Part shown: piece by piece, positions 32,118-41,356 of the stretch
Position numbering within the stretch: position 1 is the stretch's first letter
Layout of the letters: each line of letters begins with the position of its first letter
Assembly: GCF_036962685.1 (NCBI RefSeq)
Contig: NZ_JBALOP010000003.1
Span: 117,656 to 181,655 of the forward strand
Length of the DNA stretch: 64,000 nt
Source: Ferdinandcohnia sp036962685
GTDB lineage: Bacteria; Bacillota; Bacilli; Bacillales; Bacillaceae_L
Direction of reading: 5' to 3'
Translations under genes and position numbers: made by a program
Notes under the pieces: generated by a model
What the model was told of the DNA's origin: nothing
The model's input: only the letters and a program-made list of their open reading frames with translations
Database searches by the model: none

Positions 32118-33854
32118 TTAAATAGCCTCCGATAGTGGAATTGAAAAAGCAATCTCCGTTCCTTTATTTTCTTCACTTTTAATGGCTAAAGCGGATTTTT
32201 CACCGAACAGCATTGTAAGCCTTCTATTAACATTATACAATGCAACACCACTGCCTTTTTCTGATTTGATTGGAGTAATGCAAATTTCCCTAGCACGTTC
32301 TTCCTTCATTCCCTTTCCATTATCTTCAACTTTTACGTAAACACAGTCTTTCTCTTTTTGAATCGAAATAATCACATGGAAATCCCCATCTCGATTCTTC
32401 ATCCCATGCTTGATTGCATTTTCAACAATCGGCTGGAGGGTAAGTGGTGGGATAAGCTGAAATAAAGCAGCTTCCTCAACCTTATAAAACACCTTTAATT
32501 TATCTACAAATCTTGTTCCCTCTATTTCCAAATAGGCCTTCACCTGCCTTAGCTCCTGCTCCAAGGTTGTTATATTTTGTGTTGTAACAGATAGGTTTTG
32601 ACGTAAGAAATGGGACAGGGAAACGAGTAGTTTCCTCGCTTTTGTTGGGTCTCTTCTTATTAAAGAAAGAATTGTGTTCAGGGTGTTAAAAAGAAAATGC
32701 GGACTAATTTGGGCTTGAAGCACCTTGATTTCTGCTTCTTTTGCTAGTTGAAACGCTTTATCAGCTTCCGCAATTTCGAGCTGATTACTTAAAAGGGAGC
32801 TCAAACCTGAAATAAGCTCCGTGACTACAGGTGTTATTTCTTTTTCAGAACGAAAGTAGAATTTAAGCGTCCCGATGGTTTCTTCTCTACGTTTCAATGG
32901 AGCGATTACAGCTGCACCAAGTGGGCAGTCCTCATAACGACATTGAATCATCTTCTTGTTAGCGATTACAATTTTCCCGTTCTGAATAACATCCATTGTA
33001 ATTTGCGTTTGGATTGACATTTGCGTACGATGATGGTCATGTCCAAGGCCAATATGGGCAAGTATTTCATGTGTGTTTGTCATTGAAACAGCCTTTGCTT
33101 GGATCTCATCCTGAATAATATGACAAACCGCTTGTGCCGTTTCACGGTTTAACCCATTTCGTAAATACGCAAGTGTCTTATCTGCAATCCGTAGGGTTTT
33201 TTGTGCCTGGACCGCACCGACTCGCTCTCCCTCATTGATTACACTCTTAATAATCATGAGGAATAAAGCACAGCCAAGTCCATTTGCAACTATCATTGGA
33301 ACCCCAATGATTTCAACTAAAGCCCACGCTTTTTCAAAAGGGCGTGAAAACAGCAAAATGACTAGCATTTGAAGCGCTTCTGCTGAGGCTGCAATTAAAA
33401 AGGCGGAACTCAGTTTCACATGCTTGTTTTTCTTATAAAAGTAACCTGATATAAAGCCTGCGATAATGGAGGCGAAACCACAGGAAAAAGCAGTAAACCC
33501 ACCAAGCGTAAAGCGATGAATTCCAGCAATTAGCCCCGCACCTAAACCAACCTTGTAGCCACCTAATAGACCTGCTAACACTACACCAATAACGCGTGAA
33601 TTTGCTAAAGCTTCGTCAGAAGTTAAACCAGATGCCCATCGGTTAAATTGGAGGCTTTCTGTATTAAGGCTAAGTCCCGTATACGTACCAATAATTCCAA
33701 AAAAGCCAAAGAATATAATTGCCACGAGCTTTTGCCACCGATTAAGTTCATCCTGGTACATCATCCCTCTGAAGAATTTCAATCTCGTTAAAATAAAAGC
33801 GATCGCAACAATAATGCCTAGGCGCTCTAACATTGTAATTAATAGTTCGAACAT
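32118..33854 (-). CDS. LytS-like sensor histidine kinase (5TMR-GAF-HK)
   Basis: A 578-residue kinase: five or six membrane helices of the 5TMR-LYT domain (about 1-195, with TYTGLSLN and LAGLLGGYKVGLGAG), a GAF domain (about 215-355) and a His_kinase/HATPase module with ISPHFLFNTLNTI (phospho-acceptor His near 385) and DNGKGMKEE. The ATG at 33854 has AGGAG seven bases ahead; the frame opens at 33890 only because a palindromic repeat extends it. Orthologues sense extracellular pyruvate or cell-envelope state. The cstA and lut neighbours favour pyruvate. Confidence 0.9.
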   Translation of the reverse strand: MFELLITMLERLGIIVAIAFILTRLKFFRGMMYQDELNRWQKLVAIIFFGFFGIIGTYTGLSLNTESLQFNRWASGLTSDEALANSRVIGVVLAGLLGGYKVGLGAGLIAGIHRFTLGGFTAFSCGFASIIAGFISGYFYKKNKHVKLSSAFLIAASAEALQMLVILLFSRPFEKAWALVEIIGVPMIVANGLGCALFLMIIKSVINEGERVGAVQAQKTLRIADKTLAYLRNGLNRETAQAVCHIIQDEIQAKAVSMTNTHEILAHIGLGHDHHRTQMSIQTQITMDVIQNGKIVIANKKMIQCRYEDCPLGAAVIAPLKRREETIGTLKFYFRSEKEITPVVTELISGLSSLLSNQLEIAEADKAFQLAKEAEIKVLQAQISPHFLFNTLNTILSLIRRDPTKARKLLVSLSHFLRQNLSVTTQNITTLEQELRQVKAYLEIEGTRFVDKLKVFYKVEEAALFQLIPPLTLQPIVENAIKHGMKNRDGDFHVIISIQKEKDCVYVKVEDNGKGMKEERAREICITPIKSEKGSGVALYNVNRRLTMLFGEKSALAIKSEENKGTEIAFSIPLSEAI

Positions 33855-33884
33855 AGACATGCTCCTTTTTTGAGACAATGTGTG

Positions 33885-33950
33885 GGTCATGGGGACAGGT
33901 CCCTCGTCCCACCATTAGTGGAATTTTGTGACATGAACCTGTCCCCTGTA
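33885..33950. repeat. GGGACAGGT-type palindromic repeat
   Basis: GGGACAGGTCCCTCGTCCC (33892-33910) and GAACCTGTCCCC (33935-33946) form an inverted pair around a 24-bp AT-rich centre. Same family as 56244-56310. It lies in the leader just upstream of the LytS-like gene. Confidence 0.75.
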
Positions 33951-34042
33951 CCTTCTACTATGCCTCTATTGTAACAATATTTAGAGAGTTCTGGATAGAT
34001 TTTTAAAAGTGATAGATTGATAGTTTGGTAGAATTTTATGGG

Positions 34043-34076
34043 AAAAGCCCTTCAAAGGGGATGAAGGGCTTTTTAT
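34043..34076. terminator. Terminator downstream of lutABC
   Basis: AAAAGCCCTTCA/TGAAGGGCTTTTT stem, about 80 bp after lutC. Confidence 0.8.
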
Positions 34077-34152
34077 ATTTTTGGGTTGAATTATAATAGT
34101 CTTATTTTTTTTAGAAAAGTAAAAAGAACTATATCACGGTTCAAGGTGTATA

Positions 34153-34869
34153 TTACAAATCCTCCACCAAAATATAAGTCGCCTTCACCGGTCCATGAAC
34201 CCCCACTACAAGGTTCAATTCAATATCAGCAGAGTTACTTGGTCCTGTTATGAAGTTGATAGCCGAAGGAACCTGTTCACCCTTTTTCACTTTTTCGCGG
34301 ATAAGTTTCGCCGCTTGGGTCATCCGCGGGACAATCGTGCTTTTTGGGACAATTACGATTGAGTGGGTTGGCAGGAAGCTGATGGTTCTTCCACGATTTG
34401 GACCACTATATAGCACAACTGTACCTGATTCCGCTAATGTGATTTCGCTAATCGTCATCCCGATATTCGCTTGTTCTGCTTTTGTGATGTTTTCTTTTCC
34501 TAAGTTAGGATTCCATTCAAATACTTCTACTTGTTCAGAAGGAAGCTTTTCGTTTAATAAAGATTTAAGACCAAATTGTTCGAAGCGTTTATCCTTCCAC
34601 GTGATGATTGGACCACTTCCGAATTCTTTTATTTTTTTCTCTAAGTCTTCCGGTAGCTTTGATTTTGATGTTGTGATGAGTTCAGTATGAATTTTTGTAC
34701 ATTGAAGCTTTAAAATTTCGACTAACTCATCCACGGATGCATCCTTTAACACGACTTCCTGTGGGTTATGCTTCCAAACTGGTGGTGCTAACGCTGTTTT
34801 TCGCTCACGACCAAGCTGTTTCGCAATTTGGTCGAGGAAGGCATCGCGGTTTTGGATGTTTCCTTTCAT
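34153..34869 (-). CDS. lutC: L-lactate utilisation protein LutC
   Basis: A 238-residue LUD-domain protein, third subunit of the LutABC system that oxidises L-lactate to pyruvate. The conserved SEITLAESGTVVLYSG and THSIVIVPKSTIVPRM segments lie at residues 140-180, followed by NFITGPSNSADIELNLVVGVHGP near residue 205. It starts ATG at 34869, two bases past the lutB stop, behind AAAAAGGAGG. Length matches B. subtilis LutC (240). Confidence 0.95.
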   Translation of the reverse strand: MKGNIQNRDAFLDQIAKQLGRERKTALAPPVWKHNPQEVVLKDASVDELVEILKLQCTKIHTELITTSKSKLPEDLEKKIKEFGSGPIITWKDKRFEQFGLKSLLNEKLPSEQVEVFEWNPNLGKENITKAEQANIGMTISEITLAESGTVVLYSGPNRGRTISFLPTHSIVIVPKSTIVPRMTQAAKLIREKVKKGEQVPSAINFITGPSNSADIELNLVVGVHGPVKATYILVEDL

Positions 34870-34871
34870 TA

Positions 34872-36296
34872 CTATTCGCCTCCTTTTTCTCGGTTTTTAA
34901 ACCAATCTCTAAATCTTTCTTTATTTGGTGCAGGTAAGTCGCGTACATCGGTCCATTCTTTTAGCATACCGACTCCCTTTGTGATTTTATCACCATGAGT
35001 AATTGGCTTAGTTAACGTTGGCGCGAGTTTTGAACCCATTTGGTAAAGAGATGGTGAAGAGGCTCCGAAACCAAATGCCTTCATTAATAGTTTTTCTGAG
35101 ATAGGCGCACGGCCTTCCCTTTCCACGATGACCTCGCGATGTTTATGAATTAACTGATGAAGTGGAATTTTAACTGGACAAACATCTGTACAAGCGCCAC
35201 AAAGGGTTGATGCATATGGTAATTCCTTGTGATCATCATAGCCTCCGAGCAATGGCGTTAATACAACCCCAATTGGACCTGGATAAATCGATCCATAGGA
35301 ATGACCGCCAACATGGCGATATACTGGACAAACATTAATACAAGCAGCACAGCGAATACATTGTAAAACGGATTGGAATTCCGTACCAAGAATATTTGAA
35401 CGTCCATTATCGACGATAACAAGGTGGAAATCCTCTGGTCCATCGACATCGCCTTCCTCACGAGGACCTGTTAATGTCGTGATATAGCTTGTTAATTTTT
35501 GACCGACTGCACTTCTTGTTAACATTCCAACTAGAACTTCCATTTCTTCGAAGGTTGGAACGAGACGCTCCATTCCCATTACAACGACCTGTGTTTTCGG
35601 AAGCGCAGCGACAAGATCGGCATTTCCTTCATTGGTTACGAGAGTAATCGAGCCTGTCTCTGCAACCGCGAAGTTACATCCCGTAATCCCCATGTCAGCT
35701 TGTAAAAACTCTTGTCGCAATGACTCTCTTGCAAATAAAGCAAGTTCTTCAGGCTTTTCCGAATTCTTATAGTCCATTTTATTCGCAAATACATCGCGAA
35801 TTTGTTCTTTGTTTTTATGCAAGGCCGGTACAACGATATGGGATGGGGGATCGTGGTCATCCATTTGCAGGATGTATTCGCCAAGGTCGGTTTCGATGAC
35901 TCGGCAACCCGCTTCCTCAAGCTTTGGATTTAGACTGATTTCTTCAGTCACCATCGATTTTGCTTTAACAATGTTTTTTGCTTCCTTCTTTTTCGCGAGG
36001 TCACTAATGTATGTACTTGCTTCTTCAGCGGTTTGGGCAAAGAATACATGCCCGCCTCGGCTTGAAACCTGCTCACTTAATTGATAAAGGTAATAATCTA
36101 AATTTTCGAGAACGTGCTGACGGATTTCTTCCCCGTGGTTACGCCATTCCTCCCAATTTCCCAATTCATCCGTAACCGTTTGCTTTCTTCCTTGAATCGT
36201 TTCCTGGGCTTTTGATACCGCCCCTCTCATGAAGTCGTTTTGAACTTCCTTTTCAACACGTGTCTTAAATTTTTCATTGCTAGTTTTTAATGCCAC
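34872..36296 (-). CDS. lutB: Iron-sulfur protein LutB
   Basis: A 474-residue electron-transfer subunit of LutABC. An N-terminal LUD domain (about 70-295) is followed by two 4Fe-4S clusters: CIRCAACINVCPVYR near residue 312 and CGACTDVCPVKIP near residue 363. Length is typical (about 475). The middle gene of lutABC; electrons from lactate probably pass through it toward the quinone pool. It starts ATG at 36296 behind GGAGGGG, 14 bases after lutA. Confidence 0.96.
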   Translation of the reverse strand: MALKTSNEKFKTRVEKEVQNDFMRGAVSKAQETIQGRKQTVTDELGNWEEWRNHGEEIRQHVLENLDYYLYQLSEQVSSRGGHVFFAQTAEEASTYISDLAKKKEAKNIVKAKSMVTEEISLNPKLEEAGCRVIETDLGEYILQMDDHDPPSHIVVPALHKNKEQIRDVFANKMDYKNSEKPEELALFARESLRQEFLQADMGITGCNFAVAETGSITLVTNEGNADLVAALPKTQVVVMGMERLVPTFEEMEVLVGMLTRSAVGQKLTSYITTLTGPREEGDVDGPEDFHLVIVDNGRSNILGTEFQSVLQCIRCAACINVCPVYRHVGGHSYGSIYPGPIGVVLTPLLGGYDDHKELPYASTLCGACTDVCPVKIPLHQLIHKHREVIVEREGRAPISEKLLMKAFGFGASSPSLYQMGSKLAPTLTKPITHGDKITKGVGMLKEWTDVRDLPAPNKERFRDWFKNREKGGE

Positions 36297-36310
36297 TTTT
36301 CTCCCCTCCT

Positions 36311-37030
36311 TTATTTTCGATAGTTTAATACTTCAGCAATATGCAAGACTTTAATCTGTTTTCCAAGGCGGTTGATTCTTCCGCCAATATTCATGAGGCA
36401 ACCTCCATCTGCTCCAATGAGATAGTCGGCTTCCGTTGTTTCAACGCATTGGACTTTTTCATCCACCATTTTCTCAGAGATTTGCCCCATTTTCACCGAG
36501 AAGGTTCCACCAAACCCACAGCAATTTTCCTTGCCTGGAAGCTCTACATATTCAACACCGTCAATATTTTTTAATAGGTTAATAGGTGGTTCTTTCACAC
36601 CTAATAGTCGCGTCATATGACAGGATGTATGGTAGGTAACCTTCCCTTTAAAAGTTGAACCAACATCTGTCATTCCTAAAACTTCGACAATGAATTGCGT
36701 TAATTCATATGTTTTCTTCGCAAGTTCAATTGCTCTTGGTTCCCAAATTGGATCTCCCTTAAAAATATCCTTGTATTCGTGAAACATATTCGCACAAGAG
36801 CCTGACGGGCATACAATGTACTCCGCCTTTTCAAAGGTTTCCATCATTTTTTTCATGGCTTTTTTTGTTTCTTCGACATATCCACTATTATAGGCAGGCT
36901 GTCCGCAGCAAACCTGACCTTCTGGAAACTCCACTTCACAGCCAAGATGTTCTAGTAGCTCAACTGTCGCTTTCCCCACATTTGTTTGAAACATATCAAC
37001 AAGACAGGTGGCAAATAAAGTGACCTTCAT
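36311..37030 (-). CDS. lutA: L-lactate utilisation protein LutA (CCG domain)
   Basis: A 239-residue cytosolic subunit with two cysteine-rich CCG domains, ending CCGQPAYNSG (near residue 41) and CCGFGGTFSVK (near residue 169), the motif of heterodisulfide-reductase-like lactate and glycolate oxidases. First gene of lutABC. It starts ATG at 37030 behind GGGGGAA. A perfect LutR operator palindrome lies about 36-50 bp upstream. Confidence 0.95.
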   Translation of the reverse strand: MKVTLFATCLVDMFQTNVGKATVELLEHLGCEVEFPEGQVCCGQPAYNSGYVEETKKAMKKMMETFEKAEYIVCPSGSCANMFHEYKDIFKGDPIWEPRAIELAKKTYELTQFIVEVLGMTDVGSTFKGKVTYHTSCHMTRLLGVKEPPINLLKNIDGVEYVELPGKENCCGFGGTFSVKMGQISEKMVDEKVQCVETTEADYLIGADGGCLMNIGGRINRLGKQIKVLHIAEVLNYRK

Positions 37031-37065
37031 TTTTGTTTTTCCCCCTTGAATAAAACAAGTAAACA

Positions 37066-37080
37066 GGTCATCTGATGACC
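37066..37080. promoter_or_regulatory. LutR operator upstream of lutA
   Basis: GGTCATCTGATGACC is a perfect 15-bp palindrome containing TCATC-N1-GATGA, the motif reported for B. subtilis LutR. Position between lutR and lutA fits repression released by lactate. Confidence 0.8.
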
Positions 37081-37126
37081 ATATTATTAAAAACTATACT
37101 ACTACTTTTTTCCTTGTGATTAAAGA

Positions 37127-37849
37127 CTATTTTAGAGCTTCCTTAAAAAAATTCCCTAAGGTTTCCTCAACATTAGTAAGATGTGTGAGCATTGTGCTTC
37201 GGGCAGCTTCTTCATTTCCTGATACAATCGCTTCATAGATGGCAAGATGTTCATTGTATAATCGCTCTGTTGTTTTTTCTTTTGAAAATAAAGTGATTCT
37301 TCTTGTTTCCTTCATCGTTTCTTGCATAAGGTCAGAAACGTGTAATAATAAATTCGTCAACATTGGATTTTGGGTAGCTTCTGATATGGCAAGATGGAAC
37401 TGCAGATCAGAGGTTTCTCCTATTTCTTCGTTTCCTAAAGCTACCTTCATCCCATTTAGTGCTGTTTCCATCTTTAAAATGTTTTCGGGATTATGTTTTT
37501 TCGCTGCGGTTGCCGCTGCCCCAGTTTCAATGATTTTTCGTACTTCGAGAAGGTGCATAACATCCTGTTGATTCATTAACATCGCTGAAGCTAAAGGGAA
37601 TGCAAGATTTTCTGCTTGAAATTCCTTTACGTATGTTCCTTCGCCTTGGCGCATTTCGATTAAGCCCATCGCTTTTAGTGCCGTTAATGCTTCACGGATG
37701 GCAGAACGTCCGACTTGAAAGCTTTCCGCTAGCTGTTGAACGGACTCAAGCTTTGTTCCAGGGGTTAACTCGCCAGACCGAATCGCCTCTTGTAAAGTAT
37801 CCGCAACCTCTTCATAGATTTTTTTCGGTTTGATTTTTTTGTATTCCAT
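37127..37849 (-). CDS. lutR: GntR/FCD-family regulator LutR
   Basis: A 240-residue repressor: winged helix (about 8-75) with SVQQLAESFQVGRSAIREALTALKAMGLI-like recognition helix, and an FCD ligand domain (about 90-230). GGAGG seven bases before the ATG at 37849 sets the start; the frame opens at 37900. It lies upstream of lutABC in the same direction. It most probably binds the GGTCATCTGATGACC palindrome and releases it when L-lactate is present. It should not be confused with the other GntR gene at 47405, which has a different operator. Confidence 0.85.
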   Translation of the reverse strand: MEYKKIKPKKIYEEVADTLQEAIRSGELTPGTKLESVQQLAESFQVGRSAIREALTALKAMGLIEMRQGEGTYVKEFQAENLAFPLASAMLMNQQDVMHLLEVRKIIETGAAATAAKKHNPENILKMETALNGMKVALGNEEIGETSDLQFHLAISEATQNPMLTNLLLHVSDLMQETMKETRRITLFSKEKTTERLYNEHLAIYEAIVSGNEEAARSTMLTHLTNVEETLGNFFKEALK

Positions 37850-38000
37850 TGATGGACCTCCGTCATATGAATTCATTATGATTATACTTGTATTTAGCAA
37901 GAATAGAAAATATGTAAATTTTCAAGTTCAACATGGCTACTGGGGCATCTTGGAGGACAAACATATGACCAATAACTAGTTCAAATTTCTTTCTGAAAAT

Positions 38001-38031
38001 AAAATAGAAAGGAAAGCTTGGCTTTCCTTTC
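38001..38031 (-). terminator. Terminator of the sugar-acid operon
   Basis: GAAAGGAAAGC-CAA-GCTTTCCTTTC on the minus strand, followed by TATTTTATTTT, after the FAH-family gene. Confidence 0.85.
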
Positions 38032-38094
38032 GTAAATAATCCCATTTCCAATAGGGGTTTGATTTAATCTGGTATGTAAGCTACGGTGTACCCC

Positions 38095-38991
38095 TTAAGC
38101 TTTTACCAAAGATTCCTCTTTAACAAATGCATTGGTTAGACGGCCTAATTTTTCAATTTCGACCGTAACCTCATCACCTGGTTGGATGTATACACGTTCC
38201 TCGACAGGGAGACCCAATACGACGCCTTCAGGAGTTCCTGTTAGAATTAAATCGCCGGGCTCTAATGTCATGTATTTTGAGATATAACTTACGATTTCTG
38301 CACAATTGAAAATCATGTCCGATGTATTAGAATCCTGACGTAGTTCACCATTTACGTATGTTTTCAACGTAAGATCATTTGGATTTCCAACCTCATCAGA
38401 TGTTACTAGATACGGACCAACTGGACTGAAACCGTCACAAGTTTTTCCTAATAACCATTGATGTGTTCTCATTTGTAAGTCACGTGCGGACAGGTCGTTT
38501 ACTGTGCAGTAGCCAAATACATGAGAAAGAGCGTCTTCTTCTGACACATCCTTTGTTTTCTTGCCTATTACGATTCCTAGTTCAACCTCGTAATCGAGTT
38601 CATTTGTCACATTAGGCACCGCAATTTCACAGTTGTGTCCTGTTAAAGTGTTGTCAAATTTATTAAATAGAATTGGAAATTCTGGGTACGGAGCATTTGT
38701 TTCATCGGCATGCTTTTTGTAATTCAAACCAACACAAATAATTTTATGAGGTTTTGTAACCGCAGGACCCCATGTTACTTCATTTTCATCGTACGCCACA
38801 ACGCGATCGTCTTGTACTGCGTTCATTAGTTTTTCTTCGAACCTTTTTATTTCCACATCGTTAAAATTGATAACTTCCATCACATCTGTTGGGATGCCAT
38901 CCCAGTTATTTTGTGTTGCTGTTGCTTCAATATCAATTAATTTTCCTTCAAGTTGCACCGCTAGCTTTTCATTAATAGTTGCAAATTTCAT
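38095..38991 (-). CDS. FAH-family hydrolase (2,4-diketo-3-deoxy-sugar-acid hydrolase-like)
   Basis: A 298-residue fumarylacetoacetase-fold protein. The metal-binding carboxylates are in NELDYEVELGIVIGKK near residue 140, followed by YCTVNDLSARDLQ near residue 165 and LILTGTPEGVVLG near 255. The SDR gene lies 17 bases upstream. In the L-rhamnonate and L-fuconate type II routes a SDR makes a 2,4-diketo-3-deoxy acid and an FAH-fold hydrolase splits it to pyruvate plus L-lactate, so this pair fits that step. The adjacent lactate-oxidising lut genes support it. It is last in the minus-strand operon. Substrate stereochemistry is inferred, not seen. Confidence 0.8.
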   Translation of the reverse strand: MKFATINEKLAVQLEGKLIDIEATATQNNWDGIPTDVMEVINFNDVEIKRFEEKLMNAVQDDRVVAYDENEVTWGPAVTKPHKIICVGLNYKKHADETNAPYPEFPILFNKFDNTLTGHNCEIAVPNVTNELDYEVELGIVIGKKTKDVSEEDALSHVFGYCTVNDLSARDLQMRTHQWLLGKTCDGFSPVGPYLVTSDEVGNPNDLTLKTYVNGELRQDSNTSDMIFNCAEIVSYISKYMTLEPGDLILTGTPEGVVLGLPVEERVYIQPGDEVTVEIEKLGRLTNAFVKEESLVKA

Positions 38992-39008
38992 GATCTATTC
39001 CTCCCAAA

Positions 39009-39782
39009 TTAAGCATTTTTCCCAAAAACGGCTCCGCCATCTACATAGAATGGTGATCCCATCACAAATGAAGAATCATCAGAAGCAAGGAATAACGCAG
39101 CCTTAGCCACATCATCCGGTCTACCTAAATCTCCACTTAATTGTCTTTTTTTGATATTTCCGATTGCTTCTTCTGGATTATCATAACTTGTTCGTAAATA
39201 ATCCTCTACGAATGGTGTCATGATTGTACCTGGAAGTAGCGCGTTAACACGAATGTTGTAAGGAGCATAATCGACTTGCATAGATTTTGACATTGCAAGT
39301 ACAGCTCCCTTTGTTGCCGCATAAGCAGCACGTTTTGCTAATCCAATTTCCGCAACGCATGATGACATATTAATGATTGAACCGCTTTGCTGTTTCATCA
39401 TAAAAGGAGCCGTATATTTGGAAACGAGATAGACACCGTTTACATTTACTTGCATAATTCGATTCCATGCATCAGGCTCAACTTCGTCTAATCTTCCTAC
39501 ATTGCTGATTCCAGCGTTATTAAATAACACATCAATTCTTCCATTTTTTTCGACAATTACTGAAATGACATTCTCTACTTCTGTCGGGTTTGTCACATCT
39601 ACCTGATAAAATGCTGCCTTCCCACCATTATTTTCAATTTCAGCGACAGTTTGTTGACCATTTTCGATATTTACATCGAGAACATTTACCGTTGCGCCTT
39701 CTTTTCCAAATAAGAGTGCTGTTTCTTTCCCAATTCCACTTCCAGCGCCTGTTATAATTGCAACCTTATTTTGTAGTCTCAC
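39009..39782 (-). CDS. SDR oxidoreductase (2-keto-3-deoxy-sugar-acid 4-dehydrogenase-like)
   Basis: A 257-residue classical short-chain dehydrogenase: TGAGSGIG cofactor motif (residues 12-19), NNAG near 88, catalytic Ser in INMSSCVAE near 140 and YAATK (Tyr/Lys near 154/158). An Asp at the end of beta-2 (VLDVN) indicates NAD. It is coupled with the FAH-family gene downstream. In L-fucose/L-rhamnose oxidative catabolism such an SDR oxidises the C4 hydroxyl of 2-keto-3-deoxy-fuconate or -rhamnonate. It starts ATG at 39782 behind AAGTGGAGG. Confidence 0.82.
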   Translation of the reverse strand: MRLQNKVAIITGAGSGIGKETALLFGKEGATVNVLDVNIENGQQTVAEIENNGGKAAFYQVDVTNPTEVENVISVIVEKNGRIDVLFNNAGISNVGRLDEVEPDAWNRIMQVNVNGVYLVSKYTAPFMMKQQSGSIINMSSCVAEIGLAKRAAYAATKGAVLAMSKSMQVDYAPYNIRVNALLPGTIMTPFVEDYLRTSYDNPEEAIGNIKKRQLSGDLGRPDDVAKAALFLASDDSSFVMGSPFYVDGGAVFGKNA

Positions 39783-39814
39783 AATGTAACCTCCACTTCA
39801 ATGACTTCCTTCTA

Positions 39815-40981
39815 TTAAAGACTGATGCTGATTCTACTTATACTGAATTCTTGATGGCCTAAAAATTCAGCTTTCGTCAACTCTCCATTTGCCACATTAA
39901 CGATTGTTTCAAGAATTCGGCTACCTGCTTCGTCTAACGTTTCGTTCCCTTTCATAACTGGACTAGTGTCGACATCAATATTGTCTTCCATCTTTTTTGC
40001 TGTTAACTCATTGCCCGTAATTTTGATGACTGGAATAATTGGGTTTCCAGTTGGTGTCCCTCTTCCTGTTGTAAAACAAACCATATGTACGCCTGCAGCA
40101 GCCATGCCAGAAACGCACTCAATATCATTACCTGGAGAGTCCATGAAATAATAGCCCTTACCTGGAATTTGATCTGCAAATGGAATAACATCCTTCAATG
40201 GGCTTGTTCCAGCCTTACTAATACAACCAAGTGATTTTTCTTCAATGGTCGATAAACCACCTTCGATATTACCTGGGCTAGGATTTCCGCCTCGCATATC
40301 CGCTCCGATGCGCTCAACTTCTTTTTCAAATTTTTCAACCGCCATATAGACTTTCTTTGCGACTTCTTCATTGATTGCTGTTTCAGCCACAATATGTTCA
40401 GCACCAATGATTTCAGTTGTTTCTCCCATCACTATTGTGCCGCCTTGTGCGGTGAGCAAATCAGATGTTTTTCCTAACGCCGGGTTACTACATAGTCCTG
40501 AAGTTGAATCTGAGCCGCCACATTTTACTCCAACTATTAATTCTGATAGAGGTACATCCTCAGTCGGACTATTTTCAATTTCTTTATATAATTTCTTTAG
40601 GATTTCTGAGCCTTTTTGAATCGCTTTTATTGAACCGCCGACATCTTGAATATCGATCCATTCAACTGGCTTTCCTGTTTCTTCTATGATTTCCTTCTGT
40701 AATTCACTAGCGTCAATAACTTCACAGCCTAAGCTTACTAATAAAACGGCACCGACATTTGGGTTTTTTCCCATACCTGCAAGTAGCTTATGAGTACGTT
40801 CTTTGTCTTCACCAATTTGGCTGCAGCCATGCTGATGTGGAATCGCTACGGATTCAGGTACAGATTGTTGAATTCGATTTGATACGTGATTTGCACACAC
40901 AACTGTCGGGATAATAAGTAAATGATTACGGATGCCAATTTTCCCATTTTGTCGACGATATCCCTTAATAAGAGTGCTCAT
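39815..40981 (-). CDS. UxaA-family dehydratase, large subunit (set 1)
   Basis: A 388-residue catalytic subunit of the altronate/galactarate-dehydratase family. It starts MSTLIKGYRRQNGKIGIRN and has the conserved VCANHVSNRI, HQHGCSQIG, LGCE, VGVKCGGSDSTSGLCSNPA, GGNPSPGNIEGGLSTIEEKSLG and TTGRGTPTGNPIIPV segments that hold the iron-sulfur and substrate sites. AAAGGAG fixes the start at 40981; it overlaps the small subunit by 17 bases. The split small/large form occurs in altronate- and sulfolactate-lyase-type enzymes. It probably dehydrates a sugar acid to a 2-keto-3-deoxy acid for the SDR/FAH pair downstream. Confidence 0.85.
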   Translation of the reverse strand: MSTLIKGYRRQNGKIGIRNHLLIIPTVVCANHVSNRIQQSVPESVAIPHQHGCSQIGEDKERTHKLLAGMGKNPNVGAVLLVSLGCEVIDASELQKEIIEETGKPVEWIDIQDVGGSIKAIQKGSEILKKLYKEIENSPTEDVPLSELIVGVKCGGSDSTSGLCSNPALGKTSDLLTAQGGTIVMGETTEIIGAEHIVAETAINEEVAKKVYMAVEKFEKEVERIGADMRGGNPSPGNIEGGLSTIEEKSLGCISKAGTSPLKDVIPFADQIPGKGYYFMDSPGNDIECVSGMAAAGVHMVCFTTGRGTPTGNPIIPVIKITGNELTAKKMEDNIDVDTSPVMKGNETLDEAGSRILETIVNVANGELTKAEFLGHQEFSISRISISL

Positions 40982-41300
40982 TCGTTTCCACTCCTTTCGC
41001 TTTATCTCCTCTGCCTCGAATTCCTTCAATGTTATGTACATGGACATGCTCTCCAGGTGAAATATCAGCACTTGCTGCACCAATGACTTGCCCATACTTC
41101 ACAACATTTTCTCCTTTTGAAATTGGCTTAATCGCAATTTTATGGCCAAAAGGTATTGCTTGTTTTAAAATCAATTCTTCCTTTTTTCCGTTATACATGA
41201 ATTGTGCAACACCACCGGACACGGTTTCTTGTAGAAGTGTAGCAACATTATCAATCTCGGACATAACAATACTATTGATTTCTTGTACGAATTTGTCCAT
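40965..41300 (-). CDS. UxaA-family dehydratase, small SAF-domain subunit (set 1)
   Basis: A 111-residue SAF-domain subunit with GHKIAIKPISKGENVVKYGQVIG and the closing GEHVHVHNIEGIRGRGD motif common to the N-terminal part of UxaA. The GGAAAGG site suits the ATG at 41300; longer in-frame starts reach 41351. Its 3' end overlaps the large-subunit start, so the pair is translationally coupled. The second SAF/large pair in this operon is at 45456-46935. Confidence 0.82.
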   Translation of the reverse strand: MDKFVQEINSIVMSEIDNVATLLQETVSGGVAQFMYNGKKEELILKQAIPFGHKIAIKPISKGENVVKYGQVIGAASADISPGEHVHVHNIEGIRGRGDKAKGVETNEHSY

Positions 41301-41356
41301 GTCATCATACCTTTCCATAAAATTATTAAATCGGTCATCATGCAAGAACATTGTCT

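Noticed and set aside
32118..33854. Autolysis regulator LytS with lrgAB
   Set aside because: No lrgAB or similar holin-like genes adjacent; the carrier next to it is CstA-family.
34250..34690. A 146-codon open frame antisense to lutC
   Set aside because: Fully inside lutC on the other strand, with no ribosome site and no recognisable motif; lutC has clear LUD-domain signatures.
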